NCBI RefSeq assembly: GCF_024171815.1 | Contig: NZ_JAMTCJ010000003.1 | Location: 558,001 to 622,000 of the forward strand | Origin: Williamsia maris | GTDB taxonomy: Bacteria; Actinomycetota; Actinomycetes; Mycobacteriales; Mycobacteriaceae | Length of the DNA stretch: 64,000 bases | Reading direction: 5' to 3' | Shown: piece by piece, positions 34,700 through 43,732 of the stretch | Numbering within the stretch: position 1 is the first letter of the stretch | Layout of the letters: every line of letters starts with the position of its first letter | Notes under the pieces: model-generated | The model's database searches: none | What the model saw: only the letters and a program-made list of their open reading frames with translations | What the model was told of the DNA's origin: nothing | Translations under genes and position numbers: made by a program

Positions 34700-35589
34700 A
34701 ACCGCAGCGTCGCGTATCCGGTGACCGTCGCCAGACCCACTCCGGCGATCAACAGCCACGGCGAGACGAACACGACGTCGGAGATGGTGATCCGAGCAAG
34801 GATGTTGACGCCGTACAGGTCGGACAGCGCCTTGTCGAAGAACAGCACCTTCGCGCCGAACAGGCCCGCGATGGCGAGGATGGATCCGACCAACGCCGAG
34901 ACCACCGCCTCGAGGAGGAACGGCAACTGCGTGTACCACCGCGTCGCGCCGACGAGTCGCATGATCCCGACCTCGGTGCGCCGCGTGTAGGCGGCGACCT
35001 GAACGGTGTTGGCGATCAACAGGATCGCGGCGAGAGCGAGCACCAACGCCACCGTGAACGCGGCGTTGCGGGTGCCGTCGAGCACGCTGAAGATGCGTTT
35101 GACCAGCTCACGCTGGTCGAGGACCCCGTCCACGCCGTCGGCGTCGCGGTACTTGTCGAGCACGGCGCCGAAGCGGTTGGCGTCCGACATCCGCACCTTG
35201 AACGACGCGGGGAGGGTGTCCTCCCGGATCATCGACGCGATGTCGGGCTGATTGGCGAACGTCTTCGTCTTGGCGTCGGAGAACGCGGCCGCCCGGTCGA
35301 TGTACTGCACGGAGTCGACGCCGGGCTCGTTCTCGATCTGCGTGCGCAGCGTCGAACACGGCGCCGCGCGACATTCCGGGTCGGCGTCGGCGACGGGATC
35401 GGAGATGAAGATCTGCATCTCGACGCGGTCGAGGAAGATCTGCTGACTCTTGTCGGCCATCTGCACCACCAACAGCCCGCCGCCGAACATGGCGAGGGTG
35501 ATGGCGGTGGTCAGCACCATGGCCAACGTCATGGTCACGTTGCGCCGCAGTCCGTTGAGAACCTCGCTGACGATGAAACTCGCGCGCAT
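34684..35589 (-). CDS. ftsX: Cell division protein FtsX
   Basis: This 301-residue FtsX has an N-terminal membrane helix (VTMTLAMVLTTAITLAMFGGGLLVV) and an extracytoplasmic domain with two cysteines (CRAAPCSTL), as in mycobacterial FtsX. Three C-terminal helices follow, with LLIANTVQVAAYTRRTEVGIMRLVGAT. With FtsE it activates peptidoglycan hydrolases at the septum. Its ATG overlaps the ftsE stop (TGATG), so the two are coupled. Confidence 0.96.
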   Translation of the reverse strand: MRASFIVSEVLNGLRRNVTMTLAMVLTTAITLAMFGGGLLVVQMADKSQQIFLDRVEMQIFISDPVADADPECRAAPCSTLRTQIENEPGVDSVQYIDRAAAFSDAKTKTFANQPDIASMIREDTLPASFKVRMSDANRFGAVLDKYRDADGVDGVLDQRELVKRIFSVLDGTRNAAFTVALVLALAAILLIANTVQVAAYTRRTEVGIMRLVGATRWYTQLPFLLEAVVSALVGSILAIAGLFGAKVLFFDKALSDLYGVNILARITISDVVFVSPWLLIAGVGLATVTGYATLRFYVRI

Positions 35590-36275
35590 CAGCCGACCCC
35601 GTAGACGCCGCGCTCGTCATCGCGGACCAGGCGTCCGAGATTGAACTCGAGTACCCGTCTGCGCATGGCGTCGACGATGTGTTGGTCGTGCGTGGCCATC
35701 ACCACCGTGGTGCCCCGTCGGTTGACACGGTCGAGCACATCGACGATCTCCTCGCTGGTCTCCGGGTCGAGGTTGCCGGTGGGCTCGTCGGCCAGCAGCA
35801 GCAACGGCCGGTTGGCGATGGCGCGTGCGATGGCCACACGCTGCATCTCACCGCCGGACAACTCGTAGGGCATGCGGTCGGACTTGCCGCCGAGGCCGAC
35901 GTACTCGAGCACCTCGGGCACCACGCGGGCGATGGTCGACTTCGGTTTGCCGATCACCTCGAGTGCGAACGCGACATTGTCGGCGACCGACTTCTGCTGC
36001 AGCAGCCGGAAATCCTGGAACACGCATCCGATGGACTGTCGCAGCAGGGGCACGCGACGGCTGGGCAGTTTGTTGACGTCGAACTGACCGACCCGGATCT
36101 GACCGCTCGTCGGCGTGTCCTCCTTGAGCAGCAGCCGGAAGAACGTCGACTTCCCCGAACCCGAGGGCCCGATGAGGAAGGCGAATTCTCCTTTGTCGAC
36201 GCCGAGGCTCAACCCCTGTAGAGCGGGTCGGCCCGAGGCCTTGTATTTCATCGTGACGTTGTCCAGCGTGATCAC
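35589..36275 (-). CDS. ftsE: Cell division ATP-binding protein FtsE
   Basis: This 228-residue ABC ATPase has Walker [12 protein letters not shown], the Q-loop FQDFRLL, the signature [15 protein letters not shown], Walker [15 protein letters not shown] and the switch ATHDQHIVD. It drives conformational change in FtsX. GTG at 36275 is preferred ([11 protein letters not shown], the family N-terminus); the frame extends to 36293. No gene is supported in the roughly 295 bases between this start and the next gene on the other strand. Confidence 0.96.
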   Translation of the reverse strand: MITLDNVTMKYKASGRPALQGLSLGVDKGEFAFLIGPSGSGKSTFFRLLLKEDTPTSGQIRVGQFDVNKLPSRRVPLLRQSIGCVFQDFRLLQQKSVADNVAFALEVIGKPKSTIARVVPEVLEYVGLGGKSDRMPYELSGGEMQRVAIARAIANRPLLLLADEPTGNLDPETSEEIVDVLDRVNRRGTTVVMATHDQHIVDAMRRRVLEFNLGRLVRDDERGVYGVG

Positions 36276-36570
36276 GGCGGCCAGTGTAGCCACACCTGTA
36301 ACAGGTCCCGGTCAGGCTGACGATGGTGTTCTCGCCACGTCTTCGCGCCTGTGCGGCATCTCCGTCGCCCCGGGGCGGGGTGCCGATGTCGCGCGCCGGG
36401 TGCCCGCGGTTGCATCATGGAGGCGTACAGCCGGGGGGAACCGGGCTCTGCCGCGGCGCTCAGCGCGGCGCCGACGACCTTTTCGCGTCGGCCGCAGGCC
36501 GTAGAGTTCGTACATCCGCCCGACGAGACCCATGGCCGATCAGGTCACACGAGAAGAGTCGAGGACGTAC

Positions 36571-38211
36571 GTGAGTTTCGACAGCAACCAGGCCCCGGCG
36601 CCGCCACCGTGGCTGGCCGGCGCCGCCGCGCCCACTCCCCCGGACGCCGATCGCGAGGACCCTCGGGAGACCGAACCGGGTCCGGACGGGTCCGAGTCCC
36701 GGACCGGACCACTCGAGGCACCTCCGTCGCGCCATCAGCAGGCCGAGGATCACCCCGACGACGGTCGGCCACAGCAGGGCGGGCCGCCGCCGTGGTCCGA
36801 CGGGCCACCCGCGCCGCCCCGATGGGACGGTCCCGCGCCGCAATGGGACGCACCGCCGCCACCCCAGCGGGACGCACCTCCAGCACCCCAGCGGGACGCG
36901 CCCCCGGCGCAGTGGCGCGACGACGCCCGACCCAATCCGTGGCCGAACGACGGCCCGCCGCCGGCATGGCAGAACGAGGGACCGCCCCCCGCGTGGCAGA
37001 ACGACGGTCCACCGCAGCCTTGGCAGGGCGACGGACCCGGCGGCCCGTGGCAGGGTCCGCCTCCCGGTGGTCCGCCACCCGGATGGCAGGGTCCGCCGCC
37101 GAACGCCTACCCGGGGCCCCCGCCGCAGCAGCGTGAGCAGTTCGGGCAGGGACGGCCACAGCAGCAGGGGTACCCGTCCGGCCCACCGCCGGGGCAGCAG
37201 GCCCCCTATCCCGGCCCGGGCGGCGGCTATCCACCGCCGGGGTTCGGCCCGGGACCGCAGGGATTCGGAGGAGGGCCGCAGAGTCAGGCCCAGCTCGACG
37301 CGGAGGCGTTGCTGCGCAAGGCACGTCGTGCCCCGCAGGCGGGATGGCGGCGCACCGTCCACCGCATCTCCGGCGGGCACCTCAACCCCGGCGACTCCCG
37401 CGACACCGTCTACTACGACCAGCTGGTGCACCGACTGAACGCGCCGGTACGCGGCGACTTCCGCGTCGCGGTGCTGTCGCTGAAGGGCGGCGTGGGCAAG
37501 ACCACGACCACCATCGGTCTCGGGTCGACGTTCGCTCACCTGCGTGGTGACCGGGTGATCGCGGTGGACGCCAACCCCGACCTCGGCACGCTGGCCCAGC
37601 GTGTCCCGCAGCAGACGCGGTCCACTGTCCGCGACGTGCTGATGGACGACTCGATCTTCCGCTACTCCGACATCCGCGCACACACGTCACAGGCCCCCAG
37701 CCGACTCGAAGTGCTTGCGTCCGAACGGGACCCGGCGGTCGCCGAGACCTTCGGGGAGCAGGACTACCGCAGCGTCATGCGAGTGCTGCAGCGGTTCTAC
37801 AACATCATCCTCACCGACTGCGGGACCGGCCTGAGCCACTCGGCGATGAACGGCGTCCTCGACATGGCGCAGGCGCTGATCCTCGTCTCGACCCCGGCCA
37901 TGGACGGCGCCCGCAGTGCGAGCGCGACCCTGGACTGGCTACAGGCGCACGGGTACGGCCATCTGGTGTCGCGGGCGATCGTCGTGCTCAGCGGACCGCG
38001 CCGGGGAACCGCCACCATCGACATCGGGCAACTCGCGCAACACTTCCTGGCGCGCACCCGTGCGGTCCAGATCGTTCCCTACGACGAGCACCTGGCCGAG
38101 GGAGCCGAGATCGATCTGGAGCTGCTCAACCGCGACACCCGGCGGGCGTTCGTCGAACTGGCCGCCACCGTGGCCGAGGATTTCGCGGCCACGATGCACG
38201 ACGGGATGTGA
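36571..38211 (+). CDS. MinD/ParA-like ATPase with long Pro-rich N-terminus (EspI-like)
   Basis: This 546-residue protein starts with about 240 residues of Pro/Gly/Gln-rich, Trp-containing repeats (PPPAWQN, PPQRDAPPA). A SIMIBI ATPase domain follows, with a deviant Walker A LSLKGGVGKTTTTIGLG at about residue 305, VDANPDLGTLAQR and ILTDCGTGLSHSAMN. The arrangement matches actinobacterial MinD-like proteins such as EspI of ESX secretion loci, but no ESX gene is nearby. GTG at 36571 is preferred because GAGGAC lies five bases upstream; ATG at 36532 is also possible. It stands on the opposite strand inside the prfB-ssrA block. Confidence 0.85.
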   Translation: MSFDSNQAPAPPPWLAGAAAPTPPDADREDPRETEPGPDGSESRTGPLEAPPSRHQQAEDHPDDGRPQQGGPPPWSDGPPAPPRWDGPAPQWDAPPPPQRDAPPAPQRDAPPAQWRDDARPNPWPNDGPPPAWQNEGPPPAWQNDGPPQPWQGDGPGGPWQGPPPGGPPPGWQGPPPNAYPGPPPQQREQFGQGRPQQQGYPSGPPPGQQAPYPGPGGGYPPPGFGPGPQGFGGGPQSQAQLDAEALLRKARRAPQAGWRRTVHRISGGHLNPGDSRDTVYYDQLVHRLNAPVRGDFRVAVLSLKGGVGKTTTTIGLGSTFAHLRGDRVIAVDANPDLGTLAQRVPQQTRSTVRDVLMDDSIFRYSDIRAHTSQAPSRLEVLASERDPAVAETFGEQDYRSVMRVLQRFYNIILTDCGTGLSHSAMNGVLDMAQALILVSTPAMDGARSASATLDWLQAHGYGHLVSRAIVVLSGPRRGTATIDIGQLAQHFLARTRAVQIVPYDEHLAEGAEIDLELLNRDTRRAFVELAATVAEDFAATMHDGM

Positions 38212-38216
38212 CCCGA

Positions 38217-38678
38217 CTACCTCGCCGGAGTGGTGGTCGGCGTCTGACCGGGTAGGACGATGCCGGGGATCGTCGGGAGCTGGAATCCCGGCTGCGTCGT
38301 GGTGGTCGTCGGCGTCTGACCGTTCTCGGTGTCGGTGGTCCCGTCCGAGGTGGTCGTGGACGACGTCGACGGAACCGATGTCGACGACGAGGTGCGGGTC
38401 GACGTCCGGGTCGGCTCGGTGTACTCCGGCGTGTCCTCGGTGGTGCGCGGCGCCGCGGTGCGGGTCGCCGACGCGGCGGCGTTCTGCTCGTCGATGGTCT
38501 TGTAGTGATCCGCCCGCTGGCCGTAGAGCATCAGCAGGCCGACGAAGACGATGATCAGCGCCGCCGTCGTGGTGCGCAGTCGCCCCCCGAAGAGTCTGCG
38601 GGGGATCCGATCGGTGAACTTCTTCGGCGGTGTGTGGTCGGAGCGGGACTCGGCAGCCGGCTCGTTGGGGGTGGTCAT
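38217..38678 (-). CDS. Single-pass membrane protein with Thr/Ser-rich exterior
   Basis: This 153-residue protein has a cytoplasmic basic N-terminus and one membrane helix (TTTAALIIVFVGLLMLYG). A motif YKTIDEQNAAAS follows, and then a long Thr/Ser/Pro-rich extracytoplasmic tail. No enzymatic domain is visible. By position it matches the Pro-rich membrane protein found between the mscS-like gene and ftsE in mycobacteria (Rv3103c). It is convergent with the MinD-like ATPase gene. Confidence 0.75.
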   Translation of the reverse strand: MTTPNEPAAESRSDHTPPKKFTDRIPRRLFGGRLRTTTAALIIVFVGLLMLYGQRADHYKTIDEQNAAASATRTAAPRTTEDTPEYTEPTRTSTRTSSSTSVPSTSSTTTSDGTTDTENGQTPTTTTTQPGFQLPTIPGIVLPGQTPTTTPAR

Positions 38679-38683
38679 GAGTT

Positions 38684-39604
38684 CTACTCCGTTTGGGCCG
38701 GGGCGCCCATGGCCCCGGTTTGGATGGTTTCGCCGGGGGCCAGCGAGATGCCCGCGCGACCGAAGGCCCGCACGATCCGCGAGCGCAGGTCACGGCTCAC
38801 CTCGAACTGCTTCCCCGGTAGCGTCCGTGCCACTATCCGGACGGTGACCTCGTCGATCTCCATGTCGGTGACGCCCATCGGGGTGGGTGCGTCGAGAAGC
38901 AGCGGACGCATCCGGGGGTCGGCGAAGGTCTGTTCGCCGATCCGGCCGAGGATCTCGTTGACCCGGCTGATGTCGGCCCCGGCCGGCAGCGGGATGTCGA
39001 CCACCGAGCGCGCCCAGTCCTTCGACAGGTTGATCGCCTTCACGATCTGACCGTTGGGCACGGTGATCACCTCACCGTCGGAGGAACGGATCTTGGTGAC
39101 GCGCAGCGTGACGTCCTCGACGGTGCCCTCGGCGGGCGGGATCCCGCCCGCGACGGCCAATTCGACCACGTCACCGAAGCCGTACTGCTTCTCGGTGATG
39201 ATGAAGAACCCGGACAGCAGATCCTGCACGATGCGTTGCGCACCGAAACCCAGGGCCGCACCGAGCACCGTCGCCGGCGCCACGAATCCGGTGATCGGCA
39301 CGTTCAGCAGCCGGATGATGTTGAACGCGACCACCAGATAGACGATCACGATCGCCACCCAGGAGATGACCTGCGCCACCGAGTGACGGTGCTTCTCCGA
39401 CTCCGAACGGACGAGTTCGTCGCTGTTCTTGAAGCCCTGGTCGATGCGGCCGGTGATGCGCGCGGTGGCCCATTGGATCACCCGTGTCGCGATCAGCGCG
39501 GCGAGTACCAACAGGATGATCGGCAGGCCACGCAGTGACAGCGTCCGCACCAGATCGCCGGTGCCCGCCGGTGTCCAGGCCGTGTAGTAGACGGTGTGAT
39601 GCAC
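38684..39604 (-). CDS. Small-conductance mechanosensitive channel (MscS family)
   Basis: This 306-residue protein has three N-terminal membrane segments and the MscS pore and beta domain: APATVLGAALGFGAQRIVQDLLSGFFIITEKQYGFGDVV, then VEDVTLRVTKIRSSDGEVITVPNGQI and ARSVVDIPLPAGADI. It should open under membrane tension to release osmolytes. The GTG start at 39604 is preceded by AGGAG. It sits 7 bases downstream of prfB in the same direction. Confidence 0.93.
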   Translation of the reverse strand: MHHTVYYTAWTPAGTGDLVRTLSLRGLPIILLVLAALIATRVIQWATARITGRIDQGFKNSDELVRSESEKHRHSVAQVISWVAIVIVYLVVAFNIIRLLNVPITGFVAPATVLGAALGFGAQRIVQDLLSGFFIITEKQYGFGDVVELAVAGGIPPAEGTVEDVTLRVTKIRSSDGEVITVPNGQIVKAINLSKDWARSVVDIPLPAGADISRVNEILGRIGEQTFADPRMRPLLLDAPTPMGVTDMEIDEVTVRIVARTLPGKQFEVSRDLRSRIVRAFGRAGISLAPGETIQTGAMGAPAQTE

Positions 39605-39611
39605 GACGCTC

Positions 39612-40727
39612 CTAGGTGTTCTGGGCGGCCATCCGCCAGCGGATCCCGGACTCGATGAAACCGTCGAGATCGCCGTCGAGGACAGCGGTCGGGTTGTTGA
39701 CCTCGTACTCGGTCCGGAGATCCTTCACCATCTGGTACGGGTGCAGCACGTAGGAACGCATCTGGTTGCCCCAGCTGGAGCCGCCGTCGCCCTTGAGGGC
39801 GTCCATCTCGGCGCGCTCCTCCTTGCGCTTGACCTCGAGCAGCTTCGCCTGCAGCACCTTCATCGCGGCGACCTTGTTCTGCAGCTGGCTCTTCTCGTTC
39901 TGACAGGTGACCACGATCCCGGTGGGCACGTGCGTCAGCCGGACCGCGGAGTCGGTGGTGTTGACCGACTGCCCGCCGGGTCCCGATGACCGGTAGACGT
40001 CGACGCGCAGGTCGTTCTCGTCGATGTCGATGTGGTCGGTGGTCTCGACCACCGGCAGCACCTCGACCTCGGCGAACGAGGTCTGGCGACGGCCCTGGTT
40101 GTCGAAGGGGCTGATCCGCACCAGGCGGTGCGTGCCCATCTCGATCGACAGGGTGCCGTACATGTACGGCGCCTTGACCGCGAACGTCGCGCTCTTGAGG
40201 CCGGCCTCCTCGGCGTAGGAGGTGTCGTAGACCTCGACGCCGTAGCCGTGCTTCTCGGCCCATCGGATGTACATGCGCATCAGCATCTCGGCCCAGTCGG
40301 CGGCGTCGATGCCTCCTGCGCCCGAGCGGATGTTGACGAGCGCGTCGCGGGCGTCGTACTCGCCGCCCAGCATCGTCTTGACCTCCATCGCCTCGATGTC
40401 GGTCCGCAACGATGCGCGCTCGGCGTCGGCGTCGGCCAGGGCGGCGACCTGGTCGTCCCCCTCCTCGGCGTCGGCGAGCTCGTAGTGGACCGGGAGGTCG
40501 TCGAGACGCTGTCGCAGTTCACTGACGCGTCGGAACTCGGTCTGGGTGTGCGACAGCTCGCTGGTGACCTGCTGCGCGTGCTCCTGGTCGTTCCAGAGCT
40601 CGGGGTCGGCGGCCTGGTGCTCGAGCTCGCTGATCCGCCGGGACAGCTCCTCGAGGTCGAGCACCTTCTCCACGGTCGTGAGAGTGGTGTCGAGCGAATC
40701 GAGGTCTGCGGCTATGTCGGGATGCAC
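39612..40727 (-). CDS. prfB: Peptide chain release factor 2
   Basis: This 371-residue class I release factor has the RF2 anticodon-like motif in [15 protein letters not shown]. The peptidyl-transferase motif is [20 protein letters not shown]. It terminates translation at UGA and UAA. The frame is continuous from the GTG at 40727, with none of the in-frame UGA frameshift autoregulation seen in enterobacterial prfB, as is normal for actinobacteria. It begins the leftward prfB-mscS block. Confidence 0.97.
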   Translation of the reverse strand: MHPDIAADLDSLDTTLTTVEKVLDLEELSRRISELEHQAADPELWNDQEHAQQVTSELSHTQTEFRRVSELRQRLDDLPVHYELADAEEGDDQVAALADADAERASLRTDIEAMEVKTMLGGEYDARDALVNIRSGAGGIDAADWAEMLMRMYIRWAEKHGYGVEVYDTSYAEEAGLKSATFAVKAPYMYGTLSIEMGTHRLVRISPFDNQGRRQTSFAEVEVLPVVETTDHIDIDENDLRVDVYRSSGPGGQSVNTTDSAVRLTHVPTGIVVTCQNEKSQLQNKVAAMKVLQAKLLEVKRKEERAEMDALKGDGGSSWGNQMRSYVLHPYQMVKDLRTEYEVNNPTAVLDGDLDGFIESGIRWRMAAQNT

Positions 40728-40769
40728 GGTGTACCAGGCTACCGGCCGGACACCGCGGCAGATCTCCCG

Positions 40770-41144
40770 CTACTGCGCGGGAGGCACCTCGAGGTTGCCG
40801 AACCGCCAGCTCGTCTCCGCCTTGCCCGGCTTGTAGACCACCGGCATGTCCGAACCGACCTGCGGCCAGGGGGTCTTGCCGGTCAGCACCAGGTCGCCGT
40901 ATACGTCGGTCGGAGCGGTGTCGGGACCGACGATGGTCCCCGACACGGTGCAGAACATCTGGTCGTTCTTGTCGCCGGCGCCGGGGCGGTCGCTGACGCC
41001 GGTCACCGTGAAGGTGCCCTGCACGAAGGATCCGGCACTCGCACCACCGAACAGACCACCGCCGCCGGGGCGTCGACCGCGCTGCATCACGAAGACCGCG
41101 AGCAATACGACCAACATCAGCGCGAACGCGATGGTTATCAGCAT
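40770..41144 (-). CDS. Small membrane-anchored hypothetical protein
   Basis: This 124-residue protein has an N-terminal membrane helix ([22 protein letters not shown]), a Gly-rich linker and a beta-rich exterior domain. Segments of the domain include [32 protein letters not shown] and [23 protein letters not shown] do not recognise the family. It lies just upstream of prfB on the same strand and is divergent from hisN. Confidence 0.75.
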   Translation of the reverse strand: MLITIAFALMLVVLLAVFVMQRGRRPGGGGLFGGASAGSFVQGTFTVTGVSDRPGAGDKNDQMFCTVSGTIVGPDTAPTDVYGDLVLTGKTPWPQVGSDMPVVYKPGKAETSWRFGNLEVPPAQ

Positions 41145-41201
41145 GGGAAGCGCCGACCACCTCTCGACTCGGGGAACGGGGTGCCACGTAGCCTACCGGG
41201 C

Positions 41202-41987
41202 ATGATGTCCGATCCGGTTTCCGATCTGCAGCTCGCATTGACGATGGCTGATCGCGCCGACGCGATCACCCGCGACCGTTTCGGCGCGATCGATCTCGAG
41301 GTGTCGTCGAAACCCGATCTCACGCCGGTGTCCGACGCCGACCTGGCCACCGAGACCGAACTCCGCGCGGTGTTGGCCGAGCACCGACCCGACGACGCCG
41401 TGCTCGGCGAGGAGTTCGGCGGGTCACCGCTGCTGACGGGTCGGCAGTGGGTCATCGACCCGATCGACGGGACCAAGAACTTCGTGCGCGGCGTGCCGGT
41501 GTGGGCCACGCTGATCAGCCTGCTCGTCGACGGCAGCCCGGTGCTCGGTGTGGTGTCGGCGCCGGCGTTGTCCCGGCGATGGTGGGCCGAGACCGGATCC
41601 GGCGCCTGGGCCCAGGTGGGTGCGGAGAACGCGCGCCGGGTGCGGGTGTCGGCTGTCGACTCCCTCGACTCGGCGAGCCTGGCGTTCTCGAGCCTGAGCG
41701 GGTGGGGCGACCTCGGTGTGCGCGGTCAGTTCATCGCACTGACCGACGAGGTGTGGCGGGTGCGCGGATACGGCGACTTCTACAACTACTGCCTCGTCGC
41801 CGAGGGTGCGGTGGACATCGCCGCCGAACCCGAGGTCTCGCTGTGGGACCTCGCCGCCGTCGACATCCTGGTACGCGAGGCCGGCGGGGTGTTCACCGAC
41901 CTGGGCGGCACGGCCGGTCCGCACGGCGGCAGCGCCATCGCCAGCAACGGCCTGCTGCACGACGCGGTGGTCGCGGCCCTGGCGTAG
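41202..41987 (+). CDS. hisN: Histidinol-phosphatase (inositol monophosphatase family)
   Basis: This 261-residue Mg-dependent phosphatase has the IMPase motifs. [12 protein letters not shown] and GEEFGG are followed by [12 protein letters not shown], the metal-binding DPIDGT, and the second signature [18 protein letters not shown]. Actinobacterial proteins of this group include HisN, which makes histidinol from histidinol phosphate; other substrates are possible. Two tandem ATGs (41202, 41205) can start it. Confidence 0.9.
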   Translation: MMSDPVSDLQLALTMADRADAITRDRFGAIDLEVSSKPDLTPVSDADLATETELRAVLAEHRPDDAVLGEEFGGSPLLTGRQWVIDPIDGTKNFVRGVPVWATLISLLVDGSPVLGVVSAPALSRRWWAETGSGAWAQVGAENARRVRVSAVDSLDSASLAFSSLSGWGDLGVRGQFIALTDEVWRVRGYGDFYNYCLVAEGAVDIAAEPEVSLWDLAAVDILVREAGGVFTDLGGTAGPHGGSAIASNGLLHDAVVAALA

Positions 41988-42036
41988 ATCGACCATGTCG
42001 GACCCACACATGCGCATCGACGCATAGTGTGGAGGT

Positions 42037-42699
42037 ATGCGCATCACCCACTTCGGACATTCCTGTCTCCTGGTCGAAATCGATGGCACGACAATCCTGT
42101 TCGATCCCGGGACGCTGTCGCACGGGCTCGCCGGGATCACGGGGCTCGACGCGATCCTGGTGACCCACCAGCACGCCGACCACATGGACGTCGACGGACT
42201 CCCCGACCTGGTGGCCGCCAACCCGAACGCCGCGCTCTACGCCGACCCGCAGACCACGCAGCAACTCAACGACGACGACGTGGCCGGGACGTGGACCGCG
42301 GCCAACGCCGGTGACGAGTTCACCGTCGGTTCGGTGACCGCCCGCGTGGCCGGCGGCGAGCACGCGATCATCCACCCCGACATCCCCGGCATCGACAACG
42401 TCGCCTACCTGCTCGGCGACGCCGACCGGCCCGCGAAGTTCATGCACCCCGGCGATTCGCTGTTCGTCCCGCAGGAGAAGGTCGACGTGCTCGCGACCCC
42501 CGCGGCCGCACCCTGGATGAAGGCCGGCGAGGGCGTCGACTATCTGCGCGCCGTCGCCCCGAGGGTCGCCTTCCCGATCCACGAGGCGATCCTGTCCGAC
42601 GCCGGTGTCGGCTTCTTCAACGGTCTGCTCCAGAACATGAAGTCCGACGGGACCGACTTCCTCGTGCTGCCGCGCGAGGACGCTCTGGACATCAGCTGA
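42037..42699 (+). CDS. Metallo-beta-lactamase-fold hydrolase (UlaG/YycJ-like)
   Basis: This 220-residue protein has the MBL metal motif VTHQHADHMD, preceded by MRITHFGHSCLLVEIDGTTILFDPG. FMHPGDSLF and FPIHEAILSDAG follow, which place it in the small UlaG-like group of predicted Zn-dependent hydrolases. The substrate is unknown. It follows hisN by 50 bases in the same direction and overlaps the convergent DUF2752 gene by 8 bases. Confidence 0.9.
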   Translation: MRITHFGHSCLLVEIDGTTILFDPGTLSHGLAGITGLDAILVTHQHADHMDVDGLPDLVAANPNAALYADPQTTQQLNDDDVAGTWTAANAGDEFTVGSVTARVAGGEHAIIHPDIPGIDNVAYLLGDADRPAKFMHPGDSLFVPQEKVDVLATPAAAPWMKAGEGVDYLRAVAPRVAFPIHEAILSDAGVGFFNGLLQNMKSDGTDFLVLPREDALDIS

Positions 42700-43129
42700 C
42701 CGGCGGGAACCACCCGGTGTTCGCGACGGCGTCGATTCCCCGCGCGATGCCGTAGGCGACCCACAGACCGGCGACGGTCCACACCACCGGATGCCGCAGG
42801 ATCGATTCGATGCGCGACAACCGTCGCGGGACCGTCAGCGCAACGGCGGCGACGAGCACCACCATCGATGCGACGAAGGCCATGCTCAGCGGCCCGAACG
42901 CGTTGTAGGCGAAGGCCCCGTGCAGGTCGCCGTGGCCGATCGCCACCCAGCTGCGGGTCAGACCGCATCCCGGGCAGGGCAGTCCGGTCACGAGCCGGAA
43001 CGGACACAGGACGGGGCCGTTCGTGCTCATCGACTCCGGGACGACAACAGCGGTGGTCAGTGCCGTGGCACCGACCACCGCTGCCGCGACGACCGTTCCG
43101 CCCGCAGTCGCCGGGCGGGTCGAACTCAC
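42692..43129 (-). CDS. DUF2752 membrane protein
   Basis: This 145-residue protein has the DUF2752 signature CPFRLVTGLPCPGCGLTRSWVAIGHGDLHGAFAYNAFGPL, with its conserved CPxCGLTRS core and flanking helices. GTG at 43129 is chosen because it overlaps the stop of the upstream TM2 gene (GTGA), implying coupling; the frame is open further upstream without good signals. The function is unknown. Confidence 0.87.
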   Translation of the reverse strand: MSSTRPATAGGTVVAAAVVGATALTTAVVVPESMSTNGPVLCPFRLVTGLPCPGCGLTRSWVAIGHGDLHGAFAYNAFGPLSMAFVASMVVLVAAVALTVPRRLSRIESILRHPVVWTVAGLWVAYGIARGIDAVANTGWFPPVS

Positions 43130-43539
43130 TTGAGGGGCAGACCCCTCGCGTCGGGGACCTTGCGCAGGATGATCAGGATGAAATCGATCAACGACCAGAT
43201 CCCGAGTCCGCCACATGTGACCAGCTTAAGGATGCCCAGGCCCGTGTAGCCCAGCCAGAACCGGTCGATGCCCAGACTGCCGACGAAGAACGAGATCAGG
43301 ACGGTCGTCAGCCAGTCCTTGTCGGAGAACAGCCCCGGCACCTGACTCACCGGGAACCAGCTGCTCGTGGCGGTCCGGATCTGGGTCTCGGGCTTGACCT
43401 GACCCGAGCGGGTGAGGTTCTGCAGATCGCCATAGGACAGGGGGCCCTGTTCCTGGCCGAGGAGAGATGCGTAGAACGTGTCGGTGTGGGGACCCTGCGG
43501 AGGTTGCACAGGCTTTCCCATGTTGGGTGGTTGCGTCAT
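43126..43539 (-). CDS. GYF_2 plus TM2 domain membrane protein
   Basis: This 137-residue protein has an N-terminal GYF_2-like domain (FYASLLGQEQGPLSYGDLQNLTRSGQVKPETQIRTATSSWFPVSQ). A TM2 hairpin follows: LTTVLISFFVGSLGIDRFWLGYTGLGILKLVTCGGLGIWSLIDFILI. TM2 proteins are small membrane proteins of unclear role. The ATG at 43539 fits the family better than the upstream start at 43569. It is coupled to the DUF2752 gene. Confidence 0.87.
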   Translation of the reverse strand: MTQPPNMGKPVQPPQGPHTDTFYASLLGQEQGPLSYGDLQNLTRSGQVKPETQIRTATSSWFPVSQVPGLFSDKDWLTTVLISFFVGSLGIDRFWLGYTGLGILKLVTCGGLGIWSLIDFILIILRKVPDARGLPLK

Positions 43540-43660
43540 GCGCAACAGGATAAGCGACATTCCGCACATTGCTTCGAAAAGTCGACATTTTCCCTGTGGC
43601 CTGTCACAGCCGTGAGGTGTATCACGTTCGTGACTTACTCCTGACCGTTCGGTAAGGTCT

Positions 43661-43680
43661 ATCTTACTGCTGAGTAAGAT
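43661..43680. promoter_or_regulatory. Operator-like palindrome upstream of the acyl-CoA dehydrogenase pair
   Basis: ATCTTACT-GCTG-AGTAAGAT is a perfect inverted repeat with 8-base arms, 53 bases before the ATG of the first dehydrogenase gene. A second, looser pair (CTTAC at 43634 and GTAAG at 43652) and the palindrome TCACG-TT-CGTGA at 43622-43633 lie just upstream. TetR-type lipid regulators often use such TTAC/GTAA sites. Confidence 0.75.
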
Positions 43681-43732
43681 CAGTATTGTCCGTGGTAATC
43701 AGTGAAATCGACTACGAAACTGCAGGTGCGAC

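Noticed and set aside
39612-40727. Programmed +1 frameshift in prfB
   Set aside because: The frame is continuous from the start and no internal in-frame UGA near codon 25 is present.
40032-41201. Long rightward frame before hisN, opposite prfB
   Set aside because: It is a shadow of prfB; hisN homology begins only at 41202.
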